This document shows, piece after piece, positions 1 through 10,519 of a DNA stretch of 64,000 nucleotides (its first letter is position 1; every line of letters starts with the position of its first letter). The notes beneath the pieces were generated by a model. That model worked only from the letters and a program-made list of their open reading frames with translations, was not told the origin of the DNA and searched no databases. This DNA is from Opeltia flavorubescens (Eukaryota > Ascomycota > Lecanoromycetes > Teloschistales > Teloschistaceae). The stretch lies in assembly GCA_000442125.1 (NCBI GenBank), contig KE546977.1, forward strand, positions 186,001-250,000, read 5' to 3'. Both the position numbers and the translations under genes were made by a program.

Positions 1-1004
1 AAGGACTTCTTCACCTTGAGCTCATGATCGCTGCTATCCAGGAACGAATATAGAAGGAAATCCAAGGAGTAATGAAACTGCCAGAGCCTTAACAACCAAG
101 ACGTTGACTCAAACACAGGTCGTTACTCAATGTCTGGGAATTTTCTTACAAAAGTACTCTAGCCGAGTACATTTCATACCACATGAGTAAAAAGTTACCG
201 AGGAAGATATTGACCAAGAATAGAAGAAATATCAACCTACAGGTCATTTCTTGATTTGAGGGGATGAGAATGACTAGGGCCGCTCTCGCTGACACCATGG
301 CAGTGCCAATTTTGTAGTATCACCCCTTGTTACTTCGGCCTCTCAGAAGGCTGATAATGAATTCCCAGATTGTATACTATCAGATTTCCTTCCACTATGG
401 GAGGAATGGCACGAGCCACTGGAGAAGCTGTAACAGATAATCATTTTATGAACCTTAGCACTTTAGTGGCTAAGATATTGTCGCAGTATTGAGCTTAATT
501 TGACCGTCTACTTCAACTTCAAAATGCCCACTATTCTACGAGCTTCGTCTCAAGCTGACCTAGCAAATTCGAAAGATGTTTGCCATGTGCTCTTGAGATA
601 CTACGATGGTATCTTTATGAGCAACATCGTGATGTCTTGAAACCCCCCACTCCCTTGAAATCGGCTCCGTAACCGCTGGCAAGCCTACCATCTGCGTTTA
701 CATATTCAAAACAGAGAATATAATTAGTGCACGTATACATAGTTGATATGGTGGTGCGAATGAAAGGCTTTCTGGCGGACAATCTCCACCATGCTCTATA
801 GACTTTGAAGAATCATGTCTTCATCATCCTAATTCCACATGGAGATCTGTGGATTCTGCGTCGTCCGGGAGAGAAAACCCATGCACAAGCCAACGCACAT
901 CTCCAGATTTCCGAATAAAGCCCACTCCTCGATGAAACGTTTGCCATTCCTTCTTGACCCTACTCTTGCACAACAAAGGCGCTCTCTACGCATCTTCATC
1001 AGCA
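1..1004. other. No gene recognised (left edge)
   Basis: Only short open frames occur here and none has a signal peptide, recognisable domain or convincing splice sites. The stretch may be intergenic DNA or a decayed gene. Confidence 0.5.
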
Positions 1005-1421
1005 TCAAGCAACAAAGGGGTCAGCTAGGATGATCTTGGGCAACTCACCAGGTTCCAAAAGACAGTAGCTGTTCTTGCCCTCGTCTCCATGTTTACAGTC
1101 AATGGGGCAATATTTCTTATAACTGAGAGTATTGCCAAGGTAGCATTTGAATAGATATTTGTACATGACCCCGCCCCCGTCACCTTCCCCCTGTGCTGCT
1201 TTATCGCGGAGGTCTGACTCTGCGTAATCTTTTGGTTGGTGCAGTGTCGGTCAGCGGTCTGAGCGCACCATTGTATTTGTGCTGGCTGGCTCAGGGGGGG
1301 AGGGGGGCATACCAAAGTTTACCAATTCGTCGCCGCAGTAAAAGAGGCCGTTTCTGCAGTGTGCTGCGATGGTGACACTGGTGAAGGTCATGGCCGCTGT
1401 TGCGAGGAAGGCAACCTTCAT
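1005..1421 (-). CDS. Small secreted cysteine-rich protein
   Basis: This two-exon gene is too short and too split to show as one ORF. Exon 1 runs 1421 to 1313 and begins MKVAFLATAAMTFTSVTIAA, a clear signal peptide, followed by HCRNGLFYCGDEL. A GT donor at 1312 and a CAG acceptor ending at 1196 give exon 2 (1195 to 1005), with YKYLFKCYLGNTLSYKKYC and DCKHGDEGKNSYC. The product is 99 aa with six cysteines after the signal, enough for three disulfides. It has the size and layout of fungal apoplastic effector-like or antimicrobial proteins, but I recognise no named family. The acceptor could instead lie a few bases downstream, though only 1195 keeps the cysteine-rich frame. A second small intron near the 3' end is possible. 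The function is unknown and export is inferred. Confidence 0.55.
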
Positions 1422-3216
1422 TATGGTGGATGGATTTTTGGGATATTCTTTATGGTCTAGGGCTGATGGGTGGTTTTATAAGATGATGGAGAATTCTTTG
1501 GATGGATGGAAGGAAAAGGACCTGGGGTGATGATATGGTAATTGCGATACCGGTTTCTTCGGGATGCTGCCCCCGCTTCTCTTCTATGCGGGACCACGTC
1601 GGAACGCTGTGTCACTTCAGATCCTCCGGTATTCGTTTGCGGCTGCATAGAGTTGGAACCACAATTGAGTGGATGCCGTACTGGATAAATCCGGATTCTG
1701 CCCCCACCTCGAACGCGAGACCACACCCCACACCCCAACGCCAGGTGGATTCGGATACCCTAGTATTCGTGTATCTTATGGCTGCATGGAGCTGGAAACA
1801 CTATTGAATGGATGTGATGCTGGTCATTTCGGGACAACGAACCCGCTCGATAGCGAGAGACTCGTATGAACGCGGTCCTGCCCAAGCAGAAAAAAAGCCA
1901 TTCTTGCATTGCATCACCTAGGTGATGGAATTTTCGCCTTGGTAACAATGCTACCCGGTCCGCTGGTGTCGTCGATGATATTTGAGTTTTGACTACTGAA
2001 AAGAAAACCAAAAACAGTCAGCCTTTTAGAATGAGTGGATATGGCAACAGCGGGGAAGCGGAACTCATCAAACGCTTCACCAAATTCAGTTGGCTGTGTC
2101 ACCACACCGTATGATTACCACAGGCTTGACTCTGCCTACTTCCCTGCCGATACTGCGCTGGAAAGGAAAGGGAAATGAAGGTTCTGCTTTGTTCTGCCGC
2201 GTGGATGATACCGAAATGGTTACCAATGATGACACACAGGGAATTACGCAATTCCCTCCATTCTCAATATCCAACACAGCGGCGGAAGATCTGCCACGCC
2301 ACTCATTTCGTCGTCACCGGGCGGCAGGACCGTGTGTTCGGGAACCTGACACCCCGGACGGATAAGTGGAACCAGGTAGCAGGGGAGGAAGAAAAGCAGG
2401 AACAAGGTATAAAGTGGGACGGGTAATCAAGGAGATAAGCAGAGAGAGTAAATGGACGAAAGAAAAGTGCAGCATATATCACCATATCAAATATTTGGGT
2501 AGAACAATTTTCACCATGTAGTATTTGGAACATTTGGGTTCCAAACCCTTTTCAACGAGCCAAGTTCCGTGTAGGCATTAGTGGATCATGCTTCCGGTGA
2601 GGTGAGCGTGGAGCTATGAAATTACGATGAGAGTGAGATTGCTGCGTGGGATATGTATCTCGGGCGGTGGTGAACGTAATGATAGCTCCGCTAGGAGATT
2701 GGCTGTCGCATATATCCGTTGTACGAGGACCCTTTGCGAAGATTTCCAATCTTCCAACTCAACTTGATGTCACCGTGCTCGGAGAAGTTAAAGAAATTGC
2801 AACCGCTGTTGCAAAGGCCAGGGATGACATGCTCGAGGTGTGATTGGCACTGCCATGGGAATGAGATTTAGGGCTAGGGTTTGTGATAGGGCTTCCAGCA
2901 AAACCTCGTAGCATATCTTAAGAGTATGTCACAAGTCGCGCACATGTAGCGTGAGCTCAGAATAGGTGCCAGCAATTCTAGCGATGTTAGGCTTACGAGG
3001 CAAACAAATGTTACAACACGTCACTCATTTCGGGATCGTAGTATCCTGTTTCTGGGTGGGATGATTCGAAAGCCGGCGAGGAACTCCTATGCAAGGTGGC
3101 ATGGTTCCAACGCAGTGGTTCGTGTCTCGCATGGAGCAGGCAACAGCCAGCCTGTAGTGTCTTAGCCTTCGTCTTTCCCTCAGTACGTCTCCGAAAAACA
3201 ATGCACCACAGAAAGC
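1422..3216. other. Intergenic stretch with an imperfect direct repeat
   Basis: No supported gene. Two diverged copies of a segment of about 60 bp lie at about 1624-1690 and 1758-1825, sharing GTATTCGT, GGCTGCAT and ATTGA(G/A)TGGATG. Small ORFs near 2090-2840 lack domains or signal peptides. Confidence 0.4.
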
Positions 3217-4743
3217 ATGATGTCGGTAGGACGGCTTGCCTATCGACTGAGCCACCGCTCCCTCTATGCCGTGAGGACCTTTGCGTCAAATCACCAGCGA
3301 AAGCCCCCATCGCCCTGGATGCATCATCCAGCCATGCTCAATGCCTCGGGACTTCGCCAGATCTTACTACCAGATACATGGAGGGGAAGAAGAGCTGTAC
3401 GCAGAACGAGGCAGTATCGGCTCGACGGCTTGAAGCAATTGACGGGCAAGGAGCCATCCACAGAAGATCAGAACCTTGACAAAGGACCATTGCTCCTTTA
3501 CATTGATGATAGACCAACTACGACATCGACTGTACTCTCATCAGACGAGCCCCCAGCCATTTTATTCGCCTCAACGGACAGGACCGGACAGGAGCTCTGG
3601 AGGATAGCCAATCCGACTCCGTGGTCGCAAAAGTCGAAATGGATCAAGTATCCGACCTATGCAATTGTCGGCTTATATGCCTCGCTGTTCGTACTCTGGT
3701 TCTGTTATAGAGATATGGTACCCATCACGGGAAGATGGCAGTTTCAATGCATGCCAATACAAAAGCCGCCTTTGAAAGATGGTAAATCGGAAACAATACT
3801 TACTTTATTTGAAGGTCAGGAGCCTGTGTTATCTGAAGAAGACCCTCGTCTGGTCCGTATGAGACGGACCCGGGCGGTGCTGAATCGAATCATGGTTGCG
3901 AGCGGACTGGGCCATCATGAGTGGACCCTCAACGTAGTAGAAGACTCGGGTGAGTTCTACGCTGTCTCTTAAACAATCACGTCAAGTGTATCTAGTGATT
4001 ACTAACCAAGTTCTCACTGACGTCTATCAGACATGGTCAACGCAACAATTGCTTCGTCCGGCACCGTATCGGTATTCTCAGGGCTATTCTCGGCCGCCGA
4101 AACAGATGATGAGATTGCAGCTATCTTGAGCCACGAGGTCGCACACGTGCTTGCGCATCACGCAGAGGCTAGTGAAAGTGGAGAGCTCATCAGCACTCTT
4201 GCGACGTTGCCAGCATTGCCATTTTTTGCGGCTGCACTCGTCATGTTAGAGCTTCTAATTTTCACAGCGCCGCCAATCGTAATTGGCGGTGTAATTGAAC
4301 TTGCTCTGTGCCGAGATCGAGAGCCAGAAGCCGACAAGATCGGTATGCTGCTGATGGCCGAGGCTGGATACGACCCAGGCGCAACAGTCTCGTTCTGGAA
4401 GAAGGTGAATGCCCTCGAGCAGGAAATGCGGATGGCGACAAGCGGCAAAAAAGTGACCGCAATCAACTCTATCCATCCCCATGTAGGTTTTCCAATCCTA
4501 GCAGGTATTGAAGCTGCTGACAGATCATGGCACAAAGTCAGCAAAGAGAATATCTCAGGCCGCGTCCGACGTACCGAATGTTCTGTACATGACTGGCAGA
4601 GCGCCTCGACCTCAGAGCTTGAGCTCCAAGGAAACGCAAAAATTAGAAGCGTTCAAGCGGCGATGGGAAGAATTCTTGGCTCAGCGACCGTGGTAGAATT
4701 TCCATCTCACATTTCAGCAAACCTTACATGGGGACGTTCGTGA
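3217..4743 (+). CDS. OMA1-like M48 mitochondrial metallopeptidase
   Basis: Exons 3217-3949 and 4031-4743 join in phase across an intron (donor GTGAGT, acceptor TATCAG) to give 481 aa. The N-terminus is rich in Arg and Ser, as in mitochondrial presequences. One membrane segment lies near residues 148-166 (YAIVGLYASLFVLWFCY), followed by VPITGRW, the usual OMA1 juxtamembrane motif. The zinc motif HEVAH is at residues 279-283, and the downstream REPEADKIG carries the third ligand. OMA1 enzymes cleave inner-membrane proteins such as dynamin-like GTPases and stress signallers. After IHPH at about 4480 the frame loses clear similarity. An overlapping frame (4505-4696, ending RRWEEFLAQRPW) also looks protein-like, so the last 80 residues may be misframed or altered. 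Fungi often carry several OMA1-like paralogues, so orthology to OMA1 itself is unproven. Confidence 0.85.
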
Positions 4744-5356
4744 TGACCATACTGTCAGTATCTACCACTAGCACATGCAGCATCCTTCAAGATATGGCCC
4801 AAAGTTTGAGGCGCTGACTCGATCTAATGACTACCACCTACCAGAGATTCGCGAGATACCGTTTGGAACAAGTAAGGATCAAAGACAGCGAGTACGCCCG
4901 TATTTCGGCATGTTAGGTACCAATGACCAAGCCCAGCATCAATGGACGACATACGGGAAATCAATTGAAGCTTAGACGCATAAGCCGTCAGCTATGGCCT
5001 AGCTGGCTAGTTATCTACTATCACACCACGGATCATACTGGAGCTTGTGGGCCATCTCAAAAAACATATCAGCGCAGATCACACATCGCCCATGTCTCAG
5101 AAAGCGCGGATTAGCTACGCCACGTTCCATAGCGGTATAAGTTTCAAACCCTTCTGCCGTTCTCTCTACGGACTAACTTAGCAGAGTATTGTCTCCTTCT
5201 CAGCAGAGCGGTCATCATAGAAAGGCCTTGTACCGTCGACCCGTAGCAATTCTAACATAGGCGCATGTGAGACTTGCACGAAGTACACGACATCCAATGT
5301 GTAGATTTACCAGAACCGATTCGCCAGGACGCAGTTAGCTATGAATATTTTATGAT
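4744..5356. other. Intergenic, no gene seen
   Basis: Region between two convergent genes. Short frames only; nothing recognised. Confidence 0.5.
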
Positions 5357-6643
5357 TCACGCAGAGATAAATCCATCACGGTTCAGCCTAGTTATAATCC
5401 CACCGACATATCCAAGGTAGTGCATCAGCCTCGATAACCGCGCTTTCTCCATCTCTGTCCAAAGTAATATCCCATGCGCATTTTTCAAAGCTCGTGTAAG
5501 TGCCGAGACCTCGTGAGGCTCTAAAACACCGAATGCTTTAATCAGAAATCTTCGAAAGAGGTGATATTTCCTCATGATCTCAGCCTTCTCTTCCGCGTAT
5601 TCTTCAAGGTCGAACTTGATACTCCTCTCTATATCGGTGACCAGTCTGTAAAGTCCCGCGAAGTGGGATTGCATCTCCATGATCTCTTTGAGGATCTTGT
5701 TGTATTGTTCTAGTCGTAGGTCGACGAGTTTTTTCAAAAAGCGTTCATCGTGCTGCTTCGGCGGCGGACCCCGGCCCATGGCATGGGCATAACGCTCCCC
5801 GCCAGAAGAGAAAGTGTAATCGACCATGCCCGCTTGGCCCCTTTTGTTGGTCGTTTGCCGATAGATCGTTTGTAAATCAACGAGTTTAAGGTGCGCATCC
5901 AACCGAGTCGGATTAGGAACTGTAGAACCACTCTCATTCCAGTATGCACCAATCGGCATGATGGCCGCAGACTCTGGTAGGAGATACCTGCTCATGCTCT
6001 GCAATTCCATACGGATCTTCATCAAGGTCATGTATCTTTCCCTGAGAGGGCTGTCGAGACCGTTCGTTAGCGAGTCGTATCGAAATATGGATGCGATGTC
6101 GTCGACGAGCACGCTCGGGTATGGCTTTGTTGTTGTTTCGGGAGTCGTCACATTCGTCAACCATTGTCGCAATGTGCTTGTCGAGGAGCGAGCGGAGGAG
6201 CAGCATAGCGGGATTGGACTGATGCTGCAAACCTGCCTCGCGAATATAGATAGCCTGTTACCTCTCATCGACTTTGGAATAGGACCTAGGGTGCAGCAAA
6301 GGCCCAGCATTGCCAAGAATTCAAGGAATATTAAGCAGACCAAGAATCCTGACCTGCGCCATCGAGAATCATGGCCTTGTCGAGATGATCTGCGAGACTT
6401 GGTGCGATGTTCGACAATACCGGCTCCTGGCGCACTTGCTGGCTCCTGCGTAACGTCTGGCCCCTGTGTCAGTCGTGGACTTCGTCGTCTTTGCCGGGCT
6501 AAAGGTATTGTGTCCATTGTAGCATCGCTGGGCTTCGAGGAGGCCTCGCTGTAAAACTGCTGCTTACAGGCTGCCACCGCTCGCTCTGCAGCAAGTTCCA
6601 ATTCCCCGTCTTTTCGTCTGATGTTTTGCTGATTTTGCTTCAT
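5357..6643 (-). CDS. Hypothetical single-pass membrane protein with helical C-terminus
   Basis: A 428-aa single-exon ORF starting at ATG 6643. The first 95 residues are polar and basic (RQRRRSPRL, KSRRSSRQGHD), as in a disordered cytosolic tail. One strong membrane segment follows at about 97-119 (FLVCLIFLEFLAMLGLCC). The rest is predicted to be largely helical, with a charged stretch DLEEYAEEKAEIMRKYHLF that could form a coiled coil. I recognise no catalytic motif or named domain. The layout (basic tail, one membrane helix, large soluble helical domain) is seen in many unannotated fungal proteins. The gene converges on the OMA1-like gene. Function is not assigned. ORF length and the sensible start support a real gene. 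Confidence 0.65.
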   Translation of the reverse strand: MKQNQQNIRRKDGELELAAERAVAACKQQFYSEASSKPSDATMDTIPLARQRRRSPRLTQGPDVTQEPASAPGAGIVEHRTKSRRSSRQGHDSRWRRSGFLVCLIFLEFLAMLGLCCTLGPIPKSMRGNRLSIFARQVCSISPIPLCCSSARSSTSTLRQWLTNVTTPETTTKPYPSVLVDDIASIFRYDSLTNGLDSPLRERYMTLMKIRMELQSMSRYLLPESAAIMPIGAYWNESGSTVPNPTRLDAHLKLVDLQTIYRQTTNKRGQAGMVDYTFSSGGERYAHAMGRGPPPKQHDERFLKKLVDLRLEQYNKILKEIMEMQSHFAGLYRLVTDIERSIKFDLEEYAEEKAEIMRKYHLFRRFLIKAFGVLEPHEVSALTRALKNAHGILLWTEMEKARLSRLMHYLGYVGGIITRLNRDGFISA

Positions 6644-7682
6644 GTCGATTCATGGATGACAAAGTGGATGCAGTTGAAGTGAGGTTGCATTTCGCGGTTT
6701 TCAATAAGTCATGTCGAAGTCTCGGTAAAGAGGACAGTATCAACAAAGCAATAACATTCCAGTGCCAGCCGCTAATCCTTCTGCTGCACGATCGAAAACG
6801 TGCCGGAGCCGGTACATAGCCTATTATCATTTTTCTGTGTGCGAATCACTCCCTGGCTCCCGATATGCCATAGTTCTCCAAGACTCTTACGTACCGATGT
6901 TATAGAAACAAACATCATCGATGTGGGAGTTCAAACCATGCATTGAGCTGGAACGCAAAATCAAGATATTTGACCGGATTTATCTTTTGTCTACTAAATT
7001 GACTGGCTGTATGGAATGATTTCTGCCACTCTACGTGATAAATCAATCAATGGACGATTTCCATTTAGACTTATACATTATCCTGTTTATGATCGATCTA
7101 ACAAATGATCAGATAATTACAACTTATATAATATCATTACTATCTAAAGCTCATTATTCGCAATAGTCTTCCGATTCAACTAACAGTAGACTCCAATACA
7201 GACCATTGTCATTGCTCGTCCATTACGAAATACAATCAAAGCATCACTATAAGCGACTATTGCCCGGCATGTAAAGTATCACGGCTTCCGATGATATGTG
7301 ATCTATTTGTCACGCAGCATCATCGATATTACAAGAAAAATCAATCTCATCCTGAGTATTCCATCTTTGCTTCTACGCCACGAATTTTTATCAAATGGCA
7401 GATATCTTGGGCATGTATTAGTACAGGCTGTCAACGCCGGAAATAGCACCACTGGCTCGTCGCGCTTCAGAACCTCGTGTCATGCGACGTCCATCTGCAC
7501 CATTCAAGTCCTTGCGCTTACAAGACCCGCAACGAGATGTCATAAATGTCCTCGGGCTATTTATCTCTTGTTCCATCGCGGCTGTCATATACTCCGCACT
7601 GCGTATACATTTCCTATCATTATCTTTGTTATTCTCATACGTCCTCCCATTCCGCCTATACTGAAATTTAACAGAATAGACC
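6644..7682. other. AT-rich divergent intergenic region
   Basis: About 1 kb between a leftward and a rightward gene, notably AT-rich at 6,960-7,330. It probably holds both promoters. No specific site is claimed. Confidence 0.5.
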
Positions 7683-8294
7683 ATGTTCCTCCCTCCCCTC
7701 ATCCTCTTCTCCATCCTCATCCTCACCCTCTCCCGCACCTCAGCAGCCTACCAAATAATCTTCGCCGACTACACAACCTCCCCCTTCTCCATCCTCCAAA
7801 CCTGCACCTCAGACGGCTACCCAGATATATGCTGCGAGATCCTCGACCTCGACGTCCGCGACCGCCGCGGCTACGGCTGGTTCCGCGCTTCCCAAGTCGT
7901 ATTCCGCTCCCTAGAAGCCCCCTCCACTCGCTCCGCTGTGTTCGCTCGCTCGCCTCCCCCACCATCCCCATCATCTCCTCCCCAAACGCATCGAACATGC
8001 GTAGGTGAGATACTTACGCAAAAGAAGGGCGATAAAGATTGGGTTACTGAAAGGTTGGGGGGATGGGGAGCGGGTAGCGCGGCAGTCATAACGGGTGTGA
8101 GGACGGAGGGGTTTAAGCAGGTTGTGCCGAGCGTGATTGTGTTGAGGGGGAGGACGTTTCGGCTTTTTGGGAGGGAGGAGGATGAGGAGTTGGCGTTTCG
8201 GGATGGGATGGGGAATGTGGTTATGGGGAGGAGGTTGGGTGTTGAGGGGTTGGAGGGAGGTGGGAATGGGACTGCTGGGGTGGAGGACGCATGA
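7683..8294 (+). CDS. Secreted protein, unknown family
   Basis: A 203-aa ORF with a clear signal peptide (MFLPPLILFSILILTLSRTSAA), then YQIIFADYTTSPFSI and CTSDGYPDICCEILD, giving four cysteines near the mature N-terminus. A Pro/Ser-rich linker is at about residues 88-103, and a glycine- and charge-rich C-terminus ends GNGTAGVEDA. The coding strand switches from pyrimidine-rich (7,683-7,990) to purine- and G-rich (8,040-8,290), as in several other genes in this window. A longer ORF on the same strand (7298-8008) overlaps in another frame but has Arg/Pro-biased, low-complexity composition and is probably a by-product of this bias. A short intron around the linker cannot be excluded. Export is inferred from the signal peptide; function unknown. 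Confidence 0.6.
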   Translation: MFLPPLILFSILILTLSRTSAAYQIIFADYTTSPFSILQTCTSDGYPDICCEILDLDVRDRRGYGWFRASQVVFRSLEAPSTRSAVFARSPPPPSPSSPPQTHRTCVGEILTQKKGDKDWVTERLGGWGAGSAAVITGVRTEGFKQVVPSVIVLRGRTFRLFGREEDEELAFRDGMGNVVMGRRLGVEGLEGGGNGTAGVEDA

Positions 8295-8632
8295 AGAGCT
8301 AGAGATGGTGATGGTGCATCCCGATGGTGGTAAGAGAAGATTAGCCGATGTAGTTCGAATGTGGGCTCTCCTCTCAAGAGAGTTGTGTCTTCTTGACAGC
8401 TTTTTGAAGGTGTTGTAAAGCTTGCGGCCCACCGAACAACAACTTTACCTAGATTCTCTGTTATCCCATCACACGGTATCAGACGGAAATGATTTCGATT
8501 GTACCCTTTACTAGGCGAGAGAAGATAAATTCCAGTTCTCTTGGTGGAAAGGCAACGGATCTGCATAACTTAAGCGAGCAACATCCCATCCTGGACAGTT
8601 CTCGCTTCCAATTGTCGAATAGGGAAGGACTT
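8295..8632. other. Intergenic, no gene seen
   Basis: 3' flank of the secreted-protein gene and distal 5' flank of the first defensin-like gene. Nothing else recognised. Confidence 0.4.
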
Positions 8633-8735
8633 GCGAAGCACCTTCCAGTAAAAGTCGCATGCCTGCAGCTGTCATTCCACAACCAGTCGATGGATTTATT
8701 GGCATCCTCCAACCGTTGCCGAGCATAAAAAGGCT
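8633..8735 (+). promoter_or_regulatory. Conserved upstream block and TATA of defensin-like gene 1
   Basis: The segment 8633-8671 (key parts GCACCTTCCAGTAAAAG and CCTGCAGCTG) recurs in changed form upstream of the second and third peptide genes. A TATA-like box in GTTGCCGAGCATAAAAAGG (about 8715-8733) lies about 100 bp before the ATG and matches GTTGCCAAGCATATAAGGG upstream of gene 3. Conservation between paralogues suggests the duplications carried the promoters with them. Confidence 0.5.
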
Positions 8736-8826
8736 GTCTGCGGAATGTTGTACACAGTGGTTCAGCTCTATCCCCCAAGCACACGTCACACCTGTTCAAC
8801 AACTTCCCCGCTCCAACGTCTCAGCC

Positions 8827-9165
8827 ATGAAGACCCTTTCCCTCACCCACTACATGATCGCCATCCTCTCCATCGCAAACGCATTGGCAATGTCAGCTTC
8901 CGAAAATCCCGGTATAAATCCCTCCTTCTTTCCCACAAAAAGTCAAGCACTCTCTCCAAAAGCAACAGCATACCCACAATCCACCCATCAAGTTTCACAT
9001 ACTAACCACAAAGCAGTCAACGGCGCAGCATTAGACAAGCGAACCTGTCCCAGCCATGCCGACTGCATCGCCTACTGCGAAGGTATGGGCTCGTACTACG
9101 CGCCTGGTGGATGCTACTCAAATGGCCAATGTATTTGTAAATTCTGCGGGGTCAAATGCCCCTGA
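8827..9165 (+). CDS. Secreted defensin-like peptide 1 (eight Cys)
   Basis: Exons 8827-8911 and 9014-9165 (branch point TACTAAC at about 8999-9005) encode 78 aa. They comprise a signal peptide (MKTLSLTHYMIAILSIANAL), a short propeptide ending in the Kex2 site DKR, and a 40-aa mature peptide. Mature cysteine spacing is C-x5-C-x3-C-x11-C-x5-C-x-C-x2-C-x3-C. The CxxxC, GGC and CxC elements are those of the cysteine-stabilised alpha-beta fold of defensins. The 102-bp intron is a multiple of three and open, so retention would insert a 34-aa linker. This is the first of three tandem paralogues sharing exon phase, Kex2 site and mature length. An antimicrobial or host-targeting role is inferred from the fold pattern; the fold itself is inferred from spacing only. 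Confidence 0.8.
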   Translation: MKTLSLTHYMIAILSIANALAMSASENPGINPSFFPTKSQALSPKATAYPQSTHQVSHTNHKAVNGAALDKRTCPSHADCIAYCEGMGSYYAPGGCYSNGQCICKFCGVKCP

Positions 9166-9502
9166 GGACTGTGGTGGCACCGAGAGGCAAGGACTTGTAT
9201 AAAGATGGGAGTTGATACTAAGAAGGGGAAGGAATGGTGTAAGAGAGATTATATGGGATTTCCAAGTGATATGAGGATGAAGATGGATATGGAGTTGTAG
9301 TATGTGACATGAATGAGTTGATGAATGCATTGGGGAGATTATATGTGTGTTATGCATGGGAAATTATGATCTAATCATGTTGGCCATAACACCAGTAATC
9401 GGATGGAGAGAAAAAAGAGAGGAAGATCAGGAATGAGCATGCCGAGAGCATCCGAATTGATCTCGACTAAAAGCCTGCTGTGTTCAAAAGAGGAAGAGTT
9501 TA
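9166..9502. other. Spacer between defensin-like genes 1 and 2
   Basis: No gene. The distal part (about 9,400-9,500) begins the duplicated upstream region of gene 2. Confidence 0.4.
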
Positions 9503-9540
9503 CCGAGCATCTTCCTGAAAAAGCCGCTACCCTGCAGCTG
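9503..9540 (+). promoter_or_regulatory. Conserved upstream block of defensin-like gene 2
   Basis: Contains CGAGCATCTTCCTGAAAAAG and then CCCTGCAGCTG. It is nearly the same as the block upstream of gene 3 and close to that of gene 1, and lies about 115 bp before the ATG. Confidence 0.45.
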
Positions 9541-9653
9541 GGGCTTATTGGCGACTTTCGACCATCAGCAGGTATGAAAGGGACGTCCAAGGAGCGGGCC
9601 TTATTCACCTCATCGGCTCGGCATTTTCATCTATCAGTTGCAACGTTCCGACC

Positions 9654-9959
9654 ATGAAGTCCCTCTCCCTAATCAGCAGCTTGATCGCAGCTCTCTCCGT
9701 CGTAAATACTTTAGCTGTGCCAGCAGACCATATATGTAAGCCACTGCTGATCCTCTCAAGGCACGCGACTGTACTCGGTTCCTGACTATATTAAGCTAAT
9801 GGTACTGTTGTCAATGCAGCTACTTTGGAAAAGCGAACCTGCCCCAGTAAAGCTGAATGTATCTACCAATGCGATCTCTTGGGCACATACTATCCCTCAG
9901 GTGGATGCTATTCGGACGGGAAATGTAACTGTAGATTCTGCGGAGTACAATGTCCTTGA
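9654..9959 (+). CDS. Secreted defensin-like peptide 2 (eight Cys)
   Basis: Exons 9654-9735 and 9820-9959 (donor GTAAGC, CTAAT branch point, acceptor TGCAG) encode 73 aa. The signal peptide is MKSLSLISSLIAALSVVNTL, then a propeptide with Kex2 site EKR, then a 40-aa mature peptide beginning TCPSKAEC and ending FCGVQCP. All eight cysteines and the GGC motif match the neighbouring copies. The intron is in the same phase as in the other two genes. Neither exon is long enough alone to suggest the product. As with its paralogues, an antimicrobial or effector role is inferred from the defensin-like cysteine pattern. Confidence 0.8.
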
Positions 9960-10281
9960 GATAGTTCATATGATGCTGGGTTGTTGAGATGCATTAAGAC
10001 GAATGGGACCGACGAGATCCGAATCGGAAAGGATACATGGAAGACTATCTGTGGGCTGGTTTTGTTTGGGAAGTCCGGATGAGGGGGGCAGGATCGTGTT
10101 ATGTTGTAAATGACTGCATGGGGAGGTACTGTTTTTGTTGCGCACATGAATAGAAAAATGTTATAACCATCGCATCACCCGGGATCAGGACCGAAGAGAA
10201 AATTCGAGAAAGGAACCAGAAAAAAACATACCTTTGAAGTATGTCGGTTACCAACCTACTGCACTCCAATGCGGAAGATTT
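9960..10281. other. Spacer between defensin-like genes 2 and 3
   Basis: 3' flank of gene 2 and distal upstream region of gene 3; no gene seen. Confidence 0.4.
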
Positions 10282-10392
10282 TACCGAGCACCTTCCTGAA
10301 AAAGGACGTATGCCCGTGAGTACTTACCTAGACTCTGCATACAGATAGGTTTGTTAGCACATGCTCAACAGTTGCCAAGCATATAAGGGATG
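10282..10392 (+). promoter_or_regulatory. Conserved upstream block and TATA of defensin-like gene 3
   Basis: TTTACCGAGCACCTTCCTG at about 10281-10299 matches the block of gene 2. GTTGCCAAGCATATAAGGG at about 10372-10390 matches the TATA region of gene 1. The ATG lies about 130 bp downstream. Confidence 0.5.
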
Positions 10393-10519
10393 ATGTCCGT
10401 GTAACGTTGCACAAGGACCACTCTCTATTCATCCCATCAGCTCTGTTACTTCGTCAGGCCAAGCAAACGCTCCACAAAGCCTTTCCCAAGGACTTCTTCA
10501 GGCTCTCAGCGTCGTAGCT

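Noticed and set aside
7298-8008. 236-aa plus-strand ORF overlapping the secreted protein gene
   Set aside because: Its composition is His/Pro/Arg/Leu-biased low complexity in the overlapped part, without signal or domain; the other frame has a signal peptide and balanced sequence.
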